From assembly GCF_000364705.1 (NCBI RefSeq), contig NZ_AQOH01000294.1, positions 1 through 47,280 on the forward strand: DNA of 47,280 nt, in the 5' to 3' direction. This document shows, one piece after another, positions 39,296-47,280 of the stretch (positions are counted from its first letter, which is position 1; every line of letters starts with the position of its first letter). Below the pieces are notes generated by a model. It was not told where the DNA came from. It saw only the letters and a list, made by a program, of their open reading frames with translations, and did no database searches. Source of the DNA: Pseudomonas fuscovaginae SE-1 (lineage in GTDB: Bacteria; Pseudomonadota; Gammaproteobacteria; Pseudomonadales; Pseudomonadaceae). The position numbers and the translations under genes were made by a program.

Positions 39296-41119
39296 ATGGG
39301 CAACCGCACCGAAGAAGGTATCTATCGCCGGGCATTCGAGTCGTCCTCGGTGGGGTTGGCCCTGCTCGGGCTGGACGGCCGGGTCCAGCACGCCAATCGG
39401 GCCCTGGCGCGAATGCTCGGCCAGCCCGAGGCCGCCCTGCTGGGCTGTTCGCTGGACACGCTGGTGCATCCGCACGATCGCCGTGCCGTGGAGCGTGCCT
39501 TCGACCGTGCCCGACGCCAACATGAAGACATCGATTACGGCGAGATCCGCCTGGCGACACCAGACGCCGATGCGCAATGGGTGCACCTGGGCATGCAGAT
39601 GGTCGAGGATGACGCGGGCGTCCCTTCCCATTGCCTGATTCGCCTGGAGCCGTCCCTGAGGCACCACCAGCACGCCGAGCAGATGTACCTGCTGAGCTAC
39701 GCCCTGGACCACACCGCCGACGGGGTGCTGCTGCTGGATAGCCATCGACGCATCCGCTATCTCAATGAAGCCGCCTGCCGTCTCTCCGGGCAAACGCGCC
39801 AGCGCCTGCTGGGCCAGCCTCTGGCTGGCGTGCTGGCACCGGTCGCTGAGCAATTGGCAGGCCTGCTGGAGAACGACGAGAGCCCTCAGGAGGGCGCGCA
39901 AGCGCAACGGGTATTCAGTTGCGAATTGATCGTGCCCGGCGAGGACTATCCCCGTTATGTCACCATCCAGCTCAACCATTTCCGCTATGACCGACGCCCC
40001 TATAGCCTGGCTTTGATCCACGATTTCTCCGAACAACGGCACATCGCCGGGACCCTGCTGCGCAACGAGCGTCAGCTCCGCGCGCTGATCGAAAACACCC
40101 ACGATGCCATTGGCCGGCTGACCCCCGACTTCCGTCTGATCTACGCCAACCCGGCCCTGGAAGCGCTGTGCCGCCTGCCATTGGTGGAGGCCCGCGGTCG
40201 ACCGGCCCGGGAAGCCTTCGGCGACAACTCTCAGGTGGATATCATGGCTGACCTGGTGCGCGAGGTCGCCTCCACCGGCGAGTCGAGGGAGGAGGAACTG
40301 ATTCATGGGATCGACGGCCCCGCCGACCAGCAGATCCACTATCTCATTCAGCTCGTGCCGGAGCGGAACGCGCAGGGCGAGGTGACCAGCGTCATCTCGG
40401 TGGCCCGTGACATCACGGGCATCCGCAAGGCCGAGCGGCGCCTGGCCGCCAGCAACCGTCAGTTGCGCGAACTCTCCAGCCGTCGGGAAAGCGCCCGAGA
40501 GGAAGAGCGCAAGCTGATCGCCCAGGAGATCCACGACGAACTGGGTCAGCACCTGACGGCCCTGCGCATGGGCATTTCCCTGCTGCGCCTGAAGCACGCA
40601 GAGCAGGCACCCGGACTTGGCGATGGCGTGGAATCGCTCATGGCGCTGTGCGACCGTACCATCGGCGTGGTCCGATCCATCGCCACCAGCCTGCGGCCTG
40701 CCGCTCTCAACATGGGACTGTACCCTGCCCTGGAATGGCTGATCGACGAGTTCCGCAGCCACCACACGCACATCGCCTGTGAACTGCTGTCCCCCAGCGG
40801 CGCGCCGGCCCTGGGCGACGGCCAGGCCACCACTGCGTTTCGTATCGTGCAAGAAGCGCTGACCAACATCGCCCGCCATTCCGGTGCCACTCGTGCGATC
40901 ATCAGCCTCGAGTGCGTCGACGATCGCTATGTCCTTGACATTACCGACAACGGCCATGGCTTCGACCCGGCCAAGGTCGGCAAGCATTCGCTCGGACTGG
41001 CCGGCATGCGCGAGCGCGGCGCCAGCCTGGGCGGTGAAGTCGTGATCTTCAGCCACCCGGGCCATGGCACCACGGTACAGGCCACCTTTCCCGTCAACGA
41101 GCCCAGGGAGCCCCTATGA
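39296..41119 (+). CDS. Cytosolic PAS sensor histidine kinase (NarX/HisKA_3 type)
   Basis: A 607-residue kinase with no membrane segment. Three PAS domains lie at about 8-120, 130-260 and 262-385 (FESSSVGLALLGLDGRVQHANRAL; DHTADGVLLLDSHRRIRYLNEAAC; IENTHDAIGRLTPDFRLIYANPAL). A HisKA_3 dimerisation domain follows with phospho-acceptor His413 in IAQEIHDELGQHL, then an ATPase domain (ALTNIARHSGA, DITDNGHGFD, SLGLAGMRERGASLGG). It phosphorylates the response regulator encoded by the next gene, whose ATG overlaps its stop (ATGA). The input, probably a small cytosolic molecule or redox state, is unknown. Confidence 0.92.
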   Translation: MGNRTEEGIYRRAFESSSVGLALLGLDGRVQHANRALARMLGQPEAALLGCSLDTLVHPHDRRAVERAFDRARRQHEDIDYGEIRLATPDADAQWVHLGMQMVEDDAGVPSHCLIRLEPSLRHHQHAEQMYLLSYALDHTADGVLLLDSHRRIRYLNEAACRLSGQTRQRLLGQPLAGVLAPVAEQLAGLLENDESPQEGAQAQRVFSCELIVPGEDYPRYVTIQLNHFRYDRRPYSLALIHDFSEQRHIAGTLLRNERQLRALIENTHDAIGRLTPDFRLIYANPALEALCRLPLVEARGRPAREAFGDNSQVDIMADLVREVASTGESREEELIHGIDGPADQQIHYLIQLVPERNAQGEVTSVISVARDITGIRKAERRLAASNRQLRELSSRRESAREEERKLIAQEIHDELGQHLTALRMGISLLRLKHAEQAPGLGDGVESLMALCDRTIGVVRSIATSLRPAALNMGLYPALEWLIDEFRSHHTHIACELLSPSGAPALGDGQATTAFRIVQEALTNIARHSGATRAIISLECVDDRYVLDITDNGHGFDPAKVGKHSLGLAGMRERGASLGGEVVIFSHPGHGTTVQATFPVNEPREPL

Positions 41120-41745
41120 TCCGCCTCTTCATCGCCGATGACCATGCCATCATGCGTGGCGGCCTCAAGCAGTTGATCGAGTTCGATCGCCGTCTTCAGG
41201 TGGCGGCGGAAGCCGAGAATGGCGCCCAGGTGCTGGAGCGGCTGCGCGAAAGCGGATTCGACCTGCTGTTGCTGGACATGAGCATGCCCGGCCTCAGCGG
41301 CGAGGACCTGATCAGCCGCGTGCATGCCCGCTATCCGAAACTGCCCATCCTGGTCCTGAGCATGCACAACGAGGCTCAGATCGCCCAGCGCGCCTTGCGC
41401 GCCGGAGCCAACGGCTATCTGACCAAGGACCACAACCCGGAAACCCTTCTTGCCGCAATCCACAAGGTTGCGGGAGGCGGCCGCTACCTGGACCCCCGCA
41501 TTGCCGAACAGCTCGCCTTCGCCAGCAGCAGCCCGTCGGACGATGCCTCCACTCAGCTCTCCGATCGCGAGTTCCAGATTCTGCGACTGCTGGGCAAGGG
41601 CTTGAGCGTCAACCAGATCGCGGACCAGTTGGTGATCAGCAACAAGACCGTCAGCACCCACAAGGCCCGGTTGATGGAGAAGATGGGGTTCACCTGCAAT
41701 GCCGAAATCATCAAGTACGCCATGACCCACGGCCTGACGGCCTGA
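41116..41745 (+). CDS. NarL/FixJ-family response regulator
   Basis: A 209-residue regulator: receiver domain with D8, D9, phosphorylatable Asp54 (LLLLDMSMPG) and Lys in YLTKDHN, then a LuxR-type HTH (LSDREFQILRLLGKGLSVNQIADQLVISNKTVSTHKARLMEKMG). It overlaps the kinase gene by 4 bases and forms a two-component pair with it. DNA targets are not known; the adjacent AraC gene and the downstream chemosensory operon are candidates. Confidence 0.95.
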   Translation: MIRLFIADDHAIMRGGLKQLIEFDRRLQVAAEAENGAQVLERLRESGFDLLLLDMSMPGLSGEDLISRVHARYPKLPILVLSMHNEAQIAQRALRAGANGYLTKDHNPETLLAAIHKVAGGGRYLDPRIAEQLAFASSSPSDDASTQLSDREFQILRLLGKGLSVNQIADQLVISNKTVSTHKARLMEKMGFTCNAEIIKYAMTHGLTA

Positions 41746-41926
41746 CCCGCCCCGCCTGGAAGGGCTTCGCCGCTCAGTCCCGACGCGAGGCAGTCCTCGT
41801 GGCCTGTCTGGAGACAGCCGTAGCCCGCCCCTCAGGAAATCCCTACAGAAAAGAAAGATGTCCTTATGCCATCACCGGGATAGGACGATAGAACCTGGCG
41901 CACCGTACGCCCATTCTGAGCACACC

Positions 41927-41950
41927 CCCGCAGCACGACACCGCTGCGGG
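41927..41950 (+). promoter_or_regulatory. GC-rich leader hairpin before the chemosensory operon
   Basis: CCCGCAGC pairs with GCTGCGGG around an 8-base loop, ending 25 bases before the GTG of the MCP-like gene. No T run follows on the plus strand. It may be a terminator for the response-regulator transcript or a leader element. Confidence 0.4.
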
Positions 41951-41975
41951 CCTTGTGTTCTGAAGGAGCGTGACA

Positions 41976-43139
41976 GTGACCCGTCCAAGCCCGATTTCCA
42001 GTGCCTCCTGGCGCCCCATCGCCCTCTGCGGTTTCGGTTGCGCGGTGCTGTTCTGGCTGGCCAGCCGGTTTCCCTCCCCGGCCTGGGCCCTGGCGGCCGG
42101 TGCGCCTGCTCTGCTGCTTGGGCTCGTCCTTGCCCGCTGCCGCAACACCTACGAACAGAGACTGAGCCGTGCCGAAAACGAGGCGCTTGCCGAAAGCGCG
42201 CGTACCGATGCCGAGCGGCATGTCCAAGGGCTGGCGGAGCTGTGCATTCGCATCGCGCCCATCTGGTCGGCGCAGATCGAATCGGCCCGCCAGCAGACTC
42301 AAACCGCTATCGAGGCGCTGTCTGAACGCTTCTCCCGTCTGGCCGGCCGCATCAGCGCCGCAGCCTCCCATGGCATGCAGGCCGACAGTGACTCACTGAT
42401 CAACCTGCTCGCCCAGAGTGAAGTGGAACTCGATGGCATCGTCAGCCAACTGCGCCTGGCGCTCTCCAGCAAGGAGAGCACGCTGCAGGAAATGGAGCGG
42501 CTCAACAGCTACACCGCCCAACTGCGTACGATGGCCAAGGAAGTGGGTGATGTCGCCAAGCAGACCAACCTGCTGGCACTCAACGCCGCCATCGAAGCCG
42601 CCCGGGCCGACGAGGCCGGCCGCGGCTTCTCCGTCGTGGCTGACGAAGTGCGCAAGCTTTCCACCCTCTCCGAGGAAACCGGCCAGCGCATTGCCGACAT
42701 GATCGAGACTGTCAGCGACGCCATCGAACGTGCCCTGCATCACTCCAACGAGCATGCCAGCCGCGATGCCGGCATCCTGGAGCAGGCCAGCCAGGAGATC
42801 CGTCAGGTGATCGGACTCTTCCAGACCGGTGCCAACCGCCTGGTGGAACAGGGCAACGTCCTGCACAACGACAACGCCGCGGTTGGAGAGGAAATCGGCG
42901 AAGTACTCGTCGCACTGCAGTTCCAGGACCGTGTCAGCCAGATGCTCGGCCACATGCGCGACGACATCGGCCGCCTGGCCCGGCATCTGGAAGAAGACGC
43001 TGCGCGCCATGTGGATGCCCGCTCCTGGCTCGACGAACTCTCTCGCACCTACACCACCCCCGAACAACACGCCATCCACAGCGGCCGCAAGAGCGGTGCT
43101 GGCGTGGCCGACTCCACTTCCGACATCACCTTTTTCTGA
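41976..43139 (+). CDS. MCP-like protein with short membrane anchor and CheZ-like tail motif
   Basis: A 387-residue protein. Two closely spaced hydrophobic segments lie at about 14-28 and 33-49, then a coiled coil and a signalling hairpin tip VAKQTNLLALNAAIEAARADEAGRGFSVVADEVRKLS (about 188-224), with no HAMP. The C-terminal half contains ALQFQDRVSQMLGHMRDDI, reminiscent of the helix of phosphatase-like chemotaxis proteins (CheZ, where a Gln and Asp are catalytic). GTG 41976 is chosen because AAGGAG lies 7 bases before it; another GTG at 41970 is only one base from it. It is the first gene of the chemosensory operon, 9 bp before cheY. Confidence 0.85.
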   Translation: MTRPSPISSASWRPIALCGFGCAVLFWLASRFPSPAWALAAGAPALLLGLVLARCRNTYEQRLSRAENEALAESARTDAERHVQGLAELCIRIAPIWSAQIESARQQTQTAIEALSERFSRLAGRISAAASHGMQADSDSLINLLAQSEVELDGIVSQLRLALSSKESTLQEMERLNSYTAQLRTMAKEVGDVAKQTNLLALNAAIEAARADEAGRGFSVVADEVRKLSTLSEETGQRIADMIETVSDAIERALHHSNEHASRDAGILEQASQEIRQVIGLFQTGANRLVEQGNVLHNDNAAVGEEIGEVLVALQFQDRVSQMLGHMRDDIGRLARHLEEDAARHVDARSWLDELSRTYTTPEQHAIHSGRKSGAGVADSTSDITFF

Positions 43140-43148
43140 GGACAGGCC

Positions 43149-43517
43149 ATGGCCAAGACCATTCTGATCGTCGACGACTCCGCCTCCATCCGCCAAGTGG
43201 TGGGCATGACGCTGAAAAACGCCGGCTACGAAGTGCTGGAAGGCGTCGACGGCAAGGACGCGCTGACCAAACTCGATGGACGCAAAGTGCACCTGATCAT
43301 CAGCGACGTGAACATGCCGAACATGGACGGCATCACGTTTGTGAAGAACGTCAAGCAACTGGCGGCCTACAGGTTCACCCCGGTGATCATGCTCACCACC
43401 GAGTCCGGCGACGCCATGAAGGCGCAAGGCCAGGCTGCGGGGGCCAAGGCCTGGGTGGTCAAACCGTTCCAGCCGGCCCAGATGCTGACGGCCGTTTCCA
43501 AGCTGATCCTGCCCTGA
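43149..43517 (+). CDS. cheY: CheY-like single-domain response regulator
   Basis: A 122-residue receiver domain. D9, D10, the phosphorylation site D53 in IISDVNMPNMDG, T83/T84 and K105 in VVKPF are all in place. It has no output domain, so it works by protein contact, as CheY does at the motor or as a phosphate sink. GAGGACAGG directly precedes the ATG. It lies between an MCP-like gene and a STAS gene in the accessory chemosensory operon; CheA encoded two genes on is the likely phosphodonor. Confidence 0.95.
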   Translation: MAKTILIVDDSASIRQVVGMTLKNAGYEVLEGVDGKDALTKLDGRKVHLIISDVNMPNMDGITFVKNVKQLAAYRFTPVIMLTTESGDAMKAQGQAAGAKAWVVKPFQPAQMLTAVSKLILP

Positions 43518-43530
43518 TCCGGAGCCCCCC

Positions 43531-43839
43531 ATGAACACACTCAAAACCCCCGATGGCAGTCGCCGCCTGGTCCTGGACGGCGCGCTGACCATCTACACCG
43601 CCGCCGACACCAAGCTCCTGCTGGCCAACGCCCTGCGTGGCGCCGTCGACCTGCACCTGGATCTCAGTGCCATCGAGGAAGTCGATTGCGCTGGTCTGCA
43701 ACTGCTGCTGGCAACCTGCAAGGAAGCCAGCCGCCAGCAGGTCAGCCTGAGCCTCGAAGGAGCCAGCGCGGCCATGACCGAGATCTTGCAACTGAGCGGG
43801 CTACGTGACCTGCTCCCTATCGAAGGGGCACGCCGATGA
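43531..43839 (+). CDS. STAS-domain protein of chemosensory operon
   Basis: A 102-residue single STAS domain: LVLDGALTIYTAADTKLLLANAL, VDLHLDLSAIEEVDCAGLQLLLATCKEA and a final strand-helix LSGLRDLLPI. In anti-anti-sigma factors such as SpoIIAA the loop reads D-S-S-G with a phosphorylated Ser; here it is D-C-A-G, so that phosphorylation is impossible. The start has GGAG upstream. Its stop overlaps the cheA ATG (ATGA), which suggests that the STAS protein works in the same complex as CheA. Confidence 0.88.
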   Translation: MNTLKTPDGSRRLVLDGALTIYTAADTKLLLANALRGAVDLHLDLSAIEEVDCAGLQLLLATCKEASRQQVSLSLEGASAAMTEILQLSGLRDLLPIEGARR

Positions 43840-45998
43840 ATCTCGACAATGTGATCGGCACCTTCATCGCCGAAAGCCGGGAATTGCTGCTGCAGATGGA
43901 GGATGCGTTGCTGCAGATCGAGCAGTCCCCGGATGACGCCGAACTCATCAACGCCATCTTCCGTGCCGCCCATACCATCAAGGGTTCCTCCGGGCTGTTC
44001 GGCTTTGACTCCATCGTCGCCTTCACCCATGTGGCCGAAAGCGTCCTGGATCGCGTCCGCGCCGGCGAGCTCCCCTTCAGTGCCGATCTCAGTGCCCTGA
44101 TGCTGCTGGTGGGCGACCACCTCACCGGCCTGGTGAACCATGTTGCCGAGGGACGCGACCTGGCCGAACTGCCGCAAGACATGTGCATTCATGAAGCGGA
44201 ACTGGTGGCACGGCTCAGCCAGTACCTGGGCGTGGCGACCGCACACTCCGCTCCAGCGTCCGTGGCGCCTGCGACGCTATCCAGCGATGGGGTTGCCAGC
44301 CGGCACTGGCACTTGTCCTTGCGCTTTGGCATCGACAGCCTGCGCAATGGGATGGACCCGGTGGCCTTCGTGCGCTACCTGCGCACCTTTGGTGAGCTGC
44401 GGCACGTCGAGCCGGTAGTCGATCACCTGCCCGAACTCGACACGCTTGACCCGGAAGCCTGCTACCTGGGCCTGGAAGTCGCCTTCGCCAGCGAGGCCGA
44501 CCAGGCGGTGATCGAAGGTGCCTTCGACTTTGTCCGGGAGGACGGGCGCATCCGCATCCTGGCCCCTGGCGACTCGCTCGCCCGCTATGCCGACCTGCTG
44601 GCCGAACAGCTCGACGAAGGCGATGCCCAGCGCCAGCGCCTGTTGCGTTGCGGCACCCTCAGCGAGACCGAGCTGGCCCGACTGGGCGGCACGCCTGCCA
44701 CTGAAACCGCGCAAGCCGCCACCCCCGGCGCAGCGGGCAGCGTCGACTCGAGCGATAGCGGCGCCGTGGGCAAGCCCGCCAAGGAAACCACCCGCGCCTC
44801 CGGCGAGGCCAACCTGATCCGCGTCGATGCCGGCAAGCTGGACCAACTGATCAACCTGGTGGGCGAGCTGATCATCGCCGGTGCCAACACCCGCATGCTC
44901 GCCCAGGGCAGCGGCCTGCTGAGCATGGGTGAATCCGCCGAGACGCTCTCACGCCTGGTGGAGGAAGTGCGCGACTGCGCACTGACCCTGCGCATGGTGC
45001 AGATCGGTACCACGTTCAACCGCTTCCAGCGGGTGGTGCGCGACGTCTCCAAGGAGTTGGGCAAGGACATCATCCTGCACATCAGCGGCGGCGACACCGA
45101 GCTGGACAAAACGGTGGTCGAGAGGATCGGCGACCCGCTCACCCACCTGGTGCGCAATGCCATGGACCATGGCATCGAGTCGGCCGAACAGCGCCAGGCC
45201 AGCGGCAAACCCCTGCAGGGCGTGGTACGGCTGAACGCCTATCACGAGGCCGGGGGCATCGTCATCGAGGTGAGCGACGATGGTGGCGGCCTCAACCCGC
45301 AGAGGATTCTCGCCAAGGCCGTACAGCGCGGGCTGGTCAGTGAAGGCCAGACACTGCCGGACAAGGACATCTTCAACCTGATCTTCGAGCCCGGCTTTTC
45401 CACTGCCGAGCAGATCAGCAACCTCTCCGGCCGCGGCGTCGGCATGGACGTGGTCAAGCGCAACATCACCGCCCTGCGGGGCACCGTGGAGCTCGACAGC
45501 CAGTTGGGCGTCGGTACACGCGTGCGCATTCGCCTGCCGCTCACCCTGGCGATCATCGACGGTTTCCTGATCGGCGTCGGCACGTCCAGCTACGTGGTCC
45601 CCCTGGACATGGTCGAGGAATGCATCGAGCTGCCCGGCGGCGACCTCGACGACCTCGATCAGTTGGACCTGCGCGGTGATGTGCTGCCCTTCATCCGCCT
45701 GCGCCATCTCTTCGACGAAACCAGCCCGCGCCCCCGTCGGGAGAACGTGGTGGTCGTCAGCTATGCCGGGGTGCGTGCCGGCCTGGTGGTAGATCAACTG
45801 CTGGGCGAATTCCAGACCGTGATCAAGCCGCTGGGCAAGGTGTTCGGACAGATCCCGGCCCTCTCCGGCTTCACGATCCTGGGCAGCGGCGCCGTGGCGT
45901 TGATCCTGGACATCCCCGGTTTGCTCGCTCAATTCACACAGCCCGCCCGCCCCAGCGCCTCAGGCGCTGCCCTTGCCCAATGGAGTAGCCAGCCATGA
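43836..45998 (+). CDS. cheA: Chemotaxis histidine kinase CheA
   Basis: A 720-residue CheA. The HPt domain carries phospho-acceptor H46 in AAHTIKGSSG. A second domain (about 145-245: WHLSLRFGIDSLRNGMDPVAFVRYL) fills the place of the response-regulator-binding module. After an Ala/Thr-rich linker come the dimerisation helices (LIRVDAGKLDQLINLVGELIIAGAN), the ATPase core (LVRNAMDHGIES, VSDDGGGLNPQ, GRGVGMDVV) and a C-terminal CheW-like domain. It autophosphorylates under receptor control and feeds CheY. It is distinct from a flagellar CheA by context. Start overlaps the STAS gene; its stop overlaps the next receptor gene. Confidence 0.95.
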   Translation: MNLDNVIGTFIAESRELLLQMEDALLQIEQSPDDAELINAIFRAAHTIKGSSGLFGFDSIVAFTHVAESVLDRVRAGELPFSADLSALMLLVGDHLTGLVNHVAEGRDLAELPQDMCIHEAELVARLSQYLGVATAHSAPASVAPATLSSDGVASRHWHLSLRFGIDSLRNGMDPVAFVRYLRTFGELRHVEPVVDHLPELDTLDPEACYLGLEVAFASEADQAVIEGAFDFVREDGRIRILAPGDSLARYADLLAEQLDEGDAQRQRLLRCGTLSETELARLGGTPATETAQAATPGAAGSVDSSDSGAVGKPAKETTRASGEANLIRVDAGKLDQLINLVGELIIAGANTRMLAQGSGLLSMGESAETLSRLVEEVRDCALTLRMVQIGTTFNRFQRVVRDVSKELGKDIILHISGGDTELDKTVVERIGDPLTHLVRNAMDHGIESAEQRQASGKPLQGVVRLNAYHEAGGIVIEVSDDGGGLNPQRILAKAVQRGLVSEGQTLPDKDIFNLIFEPGFSTAEQISNLSGRGVGMDVVKRNITALRGTVELDSQLGVGTRVRIRLPLTLAIIDGFLIGVGTSSYVVPLDMVEECIELPGGDLDDLDQLDLRGDVLPFIRLRHLFDETSPRPRRENVVVVSYAGVRAGLVVDQLLGEFQTVIKPLGKVFGQIPALSGFTILGSGAVALILDIPGLLAQFTQPARPSASGAALAQWSSQP

Positions 45999-47280
45999 AC
46001 ATCGCCCTGCGTATCCTCGCCTTGACCGCGACCGCCCTCTTCGCCCTGCTGGCCCTGGCCCTGGCATCGAACCAGGCTGTCGCCCTGATCATCCCCATCG
46101 CCATCGTGGCAGCCGTTGTCATCGCTCTCCAGGGATGGCAACTGCAACACAGCCTGGCGAACCAGCTCGGCGGTGACCTCCAGGCACTGGTCGAGCTGGG
46201 TCAGCAACTGGTGCGTGGTGAAACCAGCCCGACACCGCCCGCACCCGCCGTCGCCGGCTCGCTGCGGGGCACTCTGCAACAGCTCAGCGTTCAGATAGAG
46301 GGGCTTGCACAGAACCTGCAACACGTTCTTGAAGAACACGCACGCGGTGACATCGATGTCGCCCTGAACACCCGCCTGCCTGGCCTCTACGGTGAAATGG
46401 CCCAAGGCATCAATACGCTCGTGGCGAGCCACATCGACGTGAAGAAAAAGGCCATGGCCTGCGTCTTCGCGATCGCCCAAGGGAACCTCGGTGCTCCGCT
46501 GGAGGCCTTCCCGGGCAAGAAAGCCTTCATCAATGAAAACGTCGAGACCTTGCGTGGCAACCTCACCAGCCTGCTGAGCGAAATGCGCCGCATGTCAGAC
46601 GAGCACGACAAGGGCGACATCGACGTCGTCATCGATGCCTCGCGCTTCCAGGGCAGCTATGGAGAAATTGCCCAGGGCATCAACGACATGGTTGCAGGCC
46701 ATATCAGCGTGAAGAAAAAGGCCATGGCCTGCATCAAGGCCTTCAGCGAAGGTGACCTGACCGCGCCCCTGGAGCGCTTCCCAGGCAAGAAGGCTTTCAT
46801 CAACGATAGTATCGAGACCTTGCGGCGCAACATCCAGGCCCTGATCGAAGACACCCAGATGCTCAGCCAGGCCGCCCTGGACGGCCGCCTCGATACCCGC
46901 GCCGATGCCAGTCGCCATGAAGGAGACTTCCGCCGCATCGTCAACGGCATCAACGATACGCTGGAAGCCATCGTCACTCCGCTGCGCGAAGCCATGAACG
47001 TGATCGAGGGAATGGCCAGCGGCGATCTGACACGCACCATGGACGGCCGCTACAACGGACACCTGGACGAACTGCAGCAGTCGCTCAATGCAACGGTAAG
47101 CAAACTGGCCGACGTCATTGGTCAGGTCCACCAGTCCACCAGCATGCTCAGCAGCGCCGCCGAGGAAATCTCCGCCACCGCGCAGAGCCTGAGCGAGGCA
47201 GCGTCCAGTCAAGCCGCTTCGGTCGAGGAAACCAGCGCCTCGATGGAGCAGATGTCCGCCTCCATTGCCCAGAACACCGA
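45995..47280 (+). CDS. Tandem-HAMP methyl-accepting chemotaxis protein, 3'-truncated by window edge
   Basis: Frame open to the last base; at least 428 residues. Two hydrophobic segments (about 5-25 and 29-46) are joined by only a few residues, so it has a membrane hairpin and essentially no periplasmic sensor. Then come HAMP-like modules with a 90-residue period: VKKKAMAC...FPGKKAFIN occurs twice (from about residues 149 and 239), followed by another HAMP (VIEGMASGDLTRTMDGRYNGHLDELQQ) and the beginning of the signalling domain (SAAEEISATAQSLSEAASSQAASVEET). Signal input is probably cytosolic. ATG overlaps the cheA stop (ATGA). CheW, CheR and CheB genes would be expected beyond the edge. Confidence 0.9.
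   Translation, partial: MNIALRILALTATALFALLALALASNQAVALIIPIAIVAAVVIALQGWQLQHSLANQLGGDLQALVELGQQLVRGETSPTPPAPAVAGSLRGTLQQLSVQIEGLAQNLQHVLEEHARGDIDVALNTRLPGLYGEMAQGINTLVASHIDVKKKAMACVFAIAQGNLGAPLEAFPGKKAFINENVETLRGNLTSLLSEMRRMSDEHDKGDIDVVIDASRFQGSYGEIAQGINDMVAGHISVKKKAMACIKAFSEGDLTAPLERFPGKKAFINDSIETLRRNIQALIEDTQMLSQAALDGRLDTRADASRHEGDFRRIVNGINDTLEAIVTPLREAMNVIEGMASGDLTRTMDGRYNGHLDELQQSLNATVSKLADVIGQVHQSTSMLSSAAEEISATAQSLSEAASSQAASVEETSASMEQMSASIAQNT
46438..46732 (+). repeat. 25 bp exact direct repeat inside the tandem-HAMP receptor gene
   Basis: The same 25 bases (coding for VKKKAMAC) occur at 46438-46462 and 46708-46732, exactly 270 bases (90 codons) apart. The flanking codons are diverged but encode similar residues, so this marks an in-frame duplication of a HAMP-containing unit. 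Confidence 0.85.

Noticed and set aside
1..47280. CRISPR arrays, tRNA or rRNA genes, insertion sequences
   Set aside because: No regularly spaced repeats, no tRNA-like cloverleaf sequence and no transposase motifs or IS-type terminal repeats were noticed on either strand.

Overview
The window reads as a chromosomal segment of a high-GC gammaproteobacterium, most likely a Pseudomonas of the fluorescens lineage. This rests on the codon bias, the gene families seen (DUF3079, glutaminase-asparaginase, many chemoreceptors and c-di-GMP proteins, a PFL_4669-type element protein) and a FliA-type promoter. No database search was possible, so every name rests on motifs and remembered family features. 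Both ends cut through genes.

1-9435: the most unusual part. Four tightly packed plus-strand genes encode (i) a ClpA/ClpB-type AAA+ unfoldase, cut by the window edge, (ii) a small radical-SAM activase-like protein, (iii) a 2105-residue protein joining zinc ribbons, a degenerate protein kinase, a superfamily 1 helicase and a Vsr-like nuclease fold, and (iv) a coiled-coil protein translationally coupled to it. The combination looks like a conflict/defence or nucleic-acid surveillance system that I cannot match to a named one.

9436-18430: metabolic genes. DUF3079, a putative quinol monooxygenase and an NTF2-like protein are followed by a LysR regulator divergent from an SDR oxidoreductase and an exported VOC protein. 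Then comes an MFS transporter, a second LysR regulator, an aspartase-family lyase and a periplasmic glutaminase-asparaginase. The last group fits asparagine to aspartate to fumarate catabolism.

18431-26691: a structured RNA cassette resembling phage C4 RNA plus an Ash-like frame lies between convergent genes. It is followed by chromate transporter ChrA, a GNAT acetyltransferase, and a GntR/UTRA regulator divergent from a nitrate/sulfonate/taurine-type ABC importer whose operon ends in a large PHP-domain hydrolase.

26692-28831: two small orphan genes and a lone homologue of an integrating conjugative element protein (PFL_4669/TIGR03761 type), suggesting an old insertion scar.

28832-47280: signalling. 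There are two classical chemoreceptors (one behind a FliA-like promoter), a membrane-anchored beta-propeller protein, two EAL proteins, a BamE-like lipoprotein, an AraC regulator, and a PAS-rich NarX/NarL-type two-component pair. Finally there is an accessory chemosensory operon (soluble-sensing MCP-like protein, CheY, STAS protein, CheA, tandem-HAMP chemoreceptor) that runs off the right edge.
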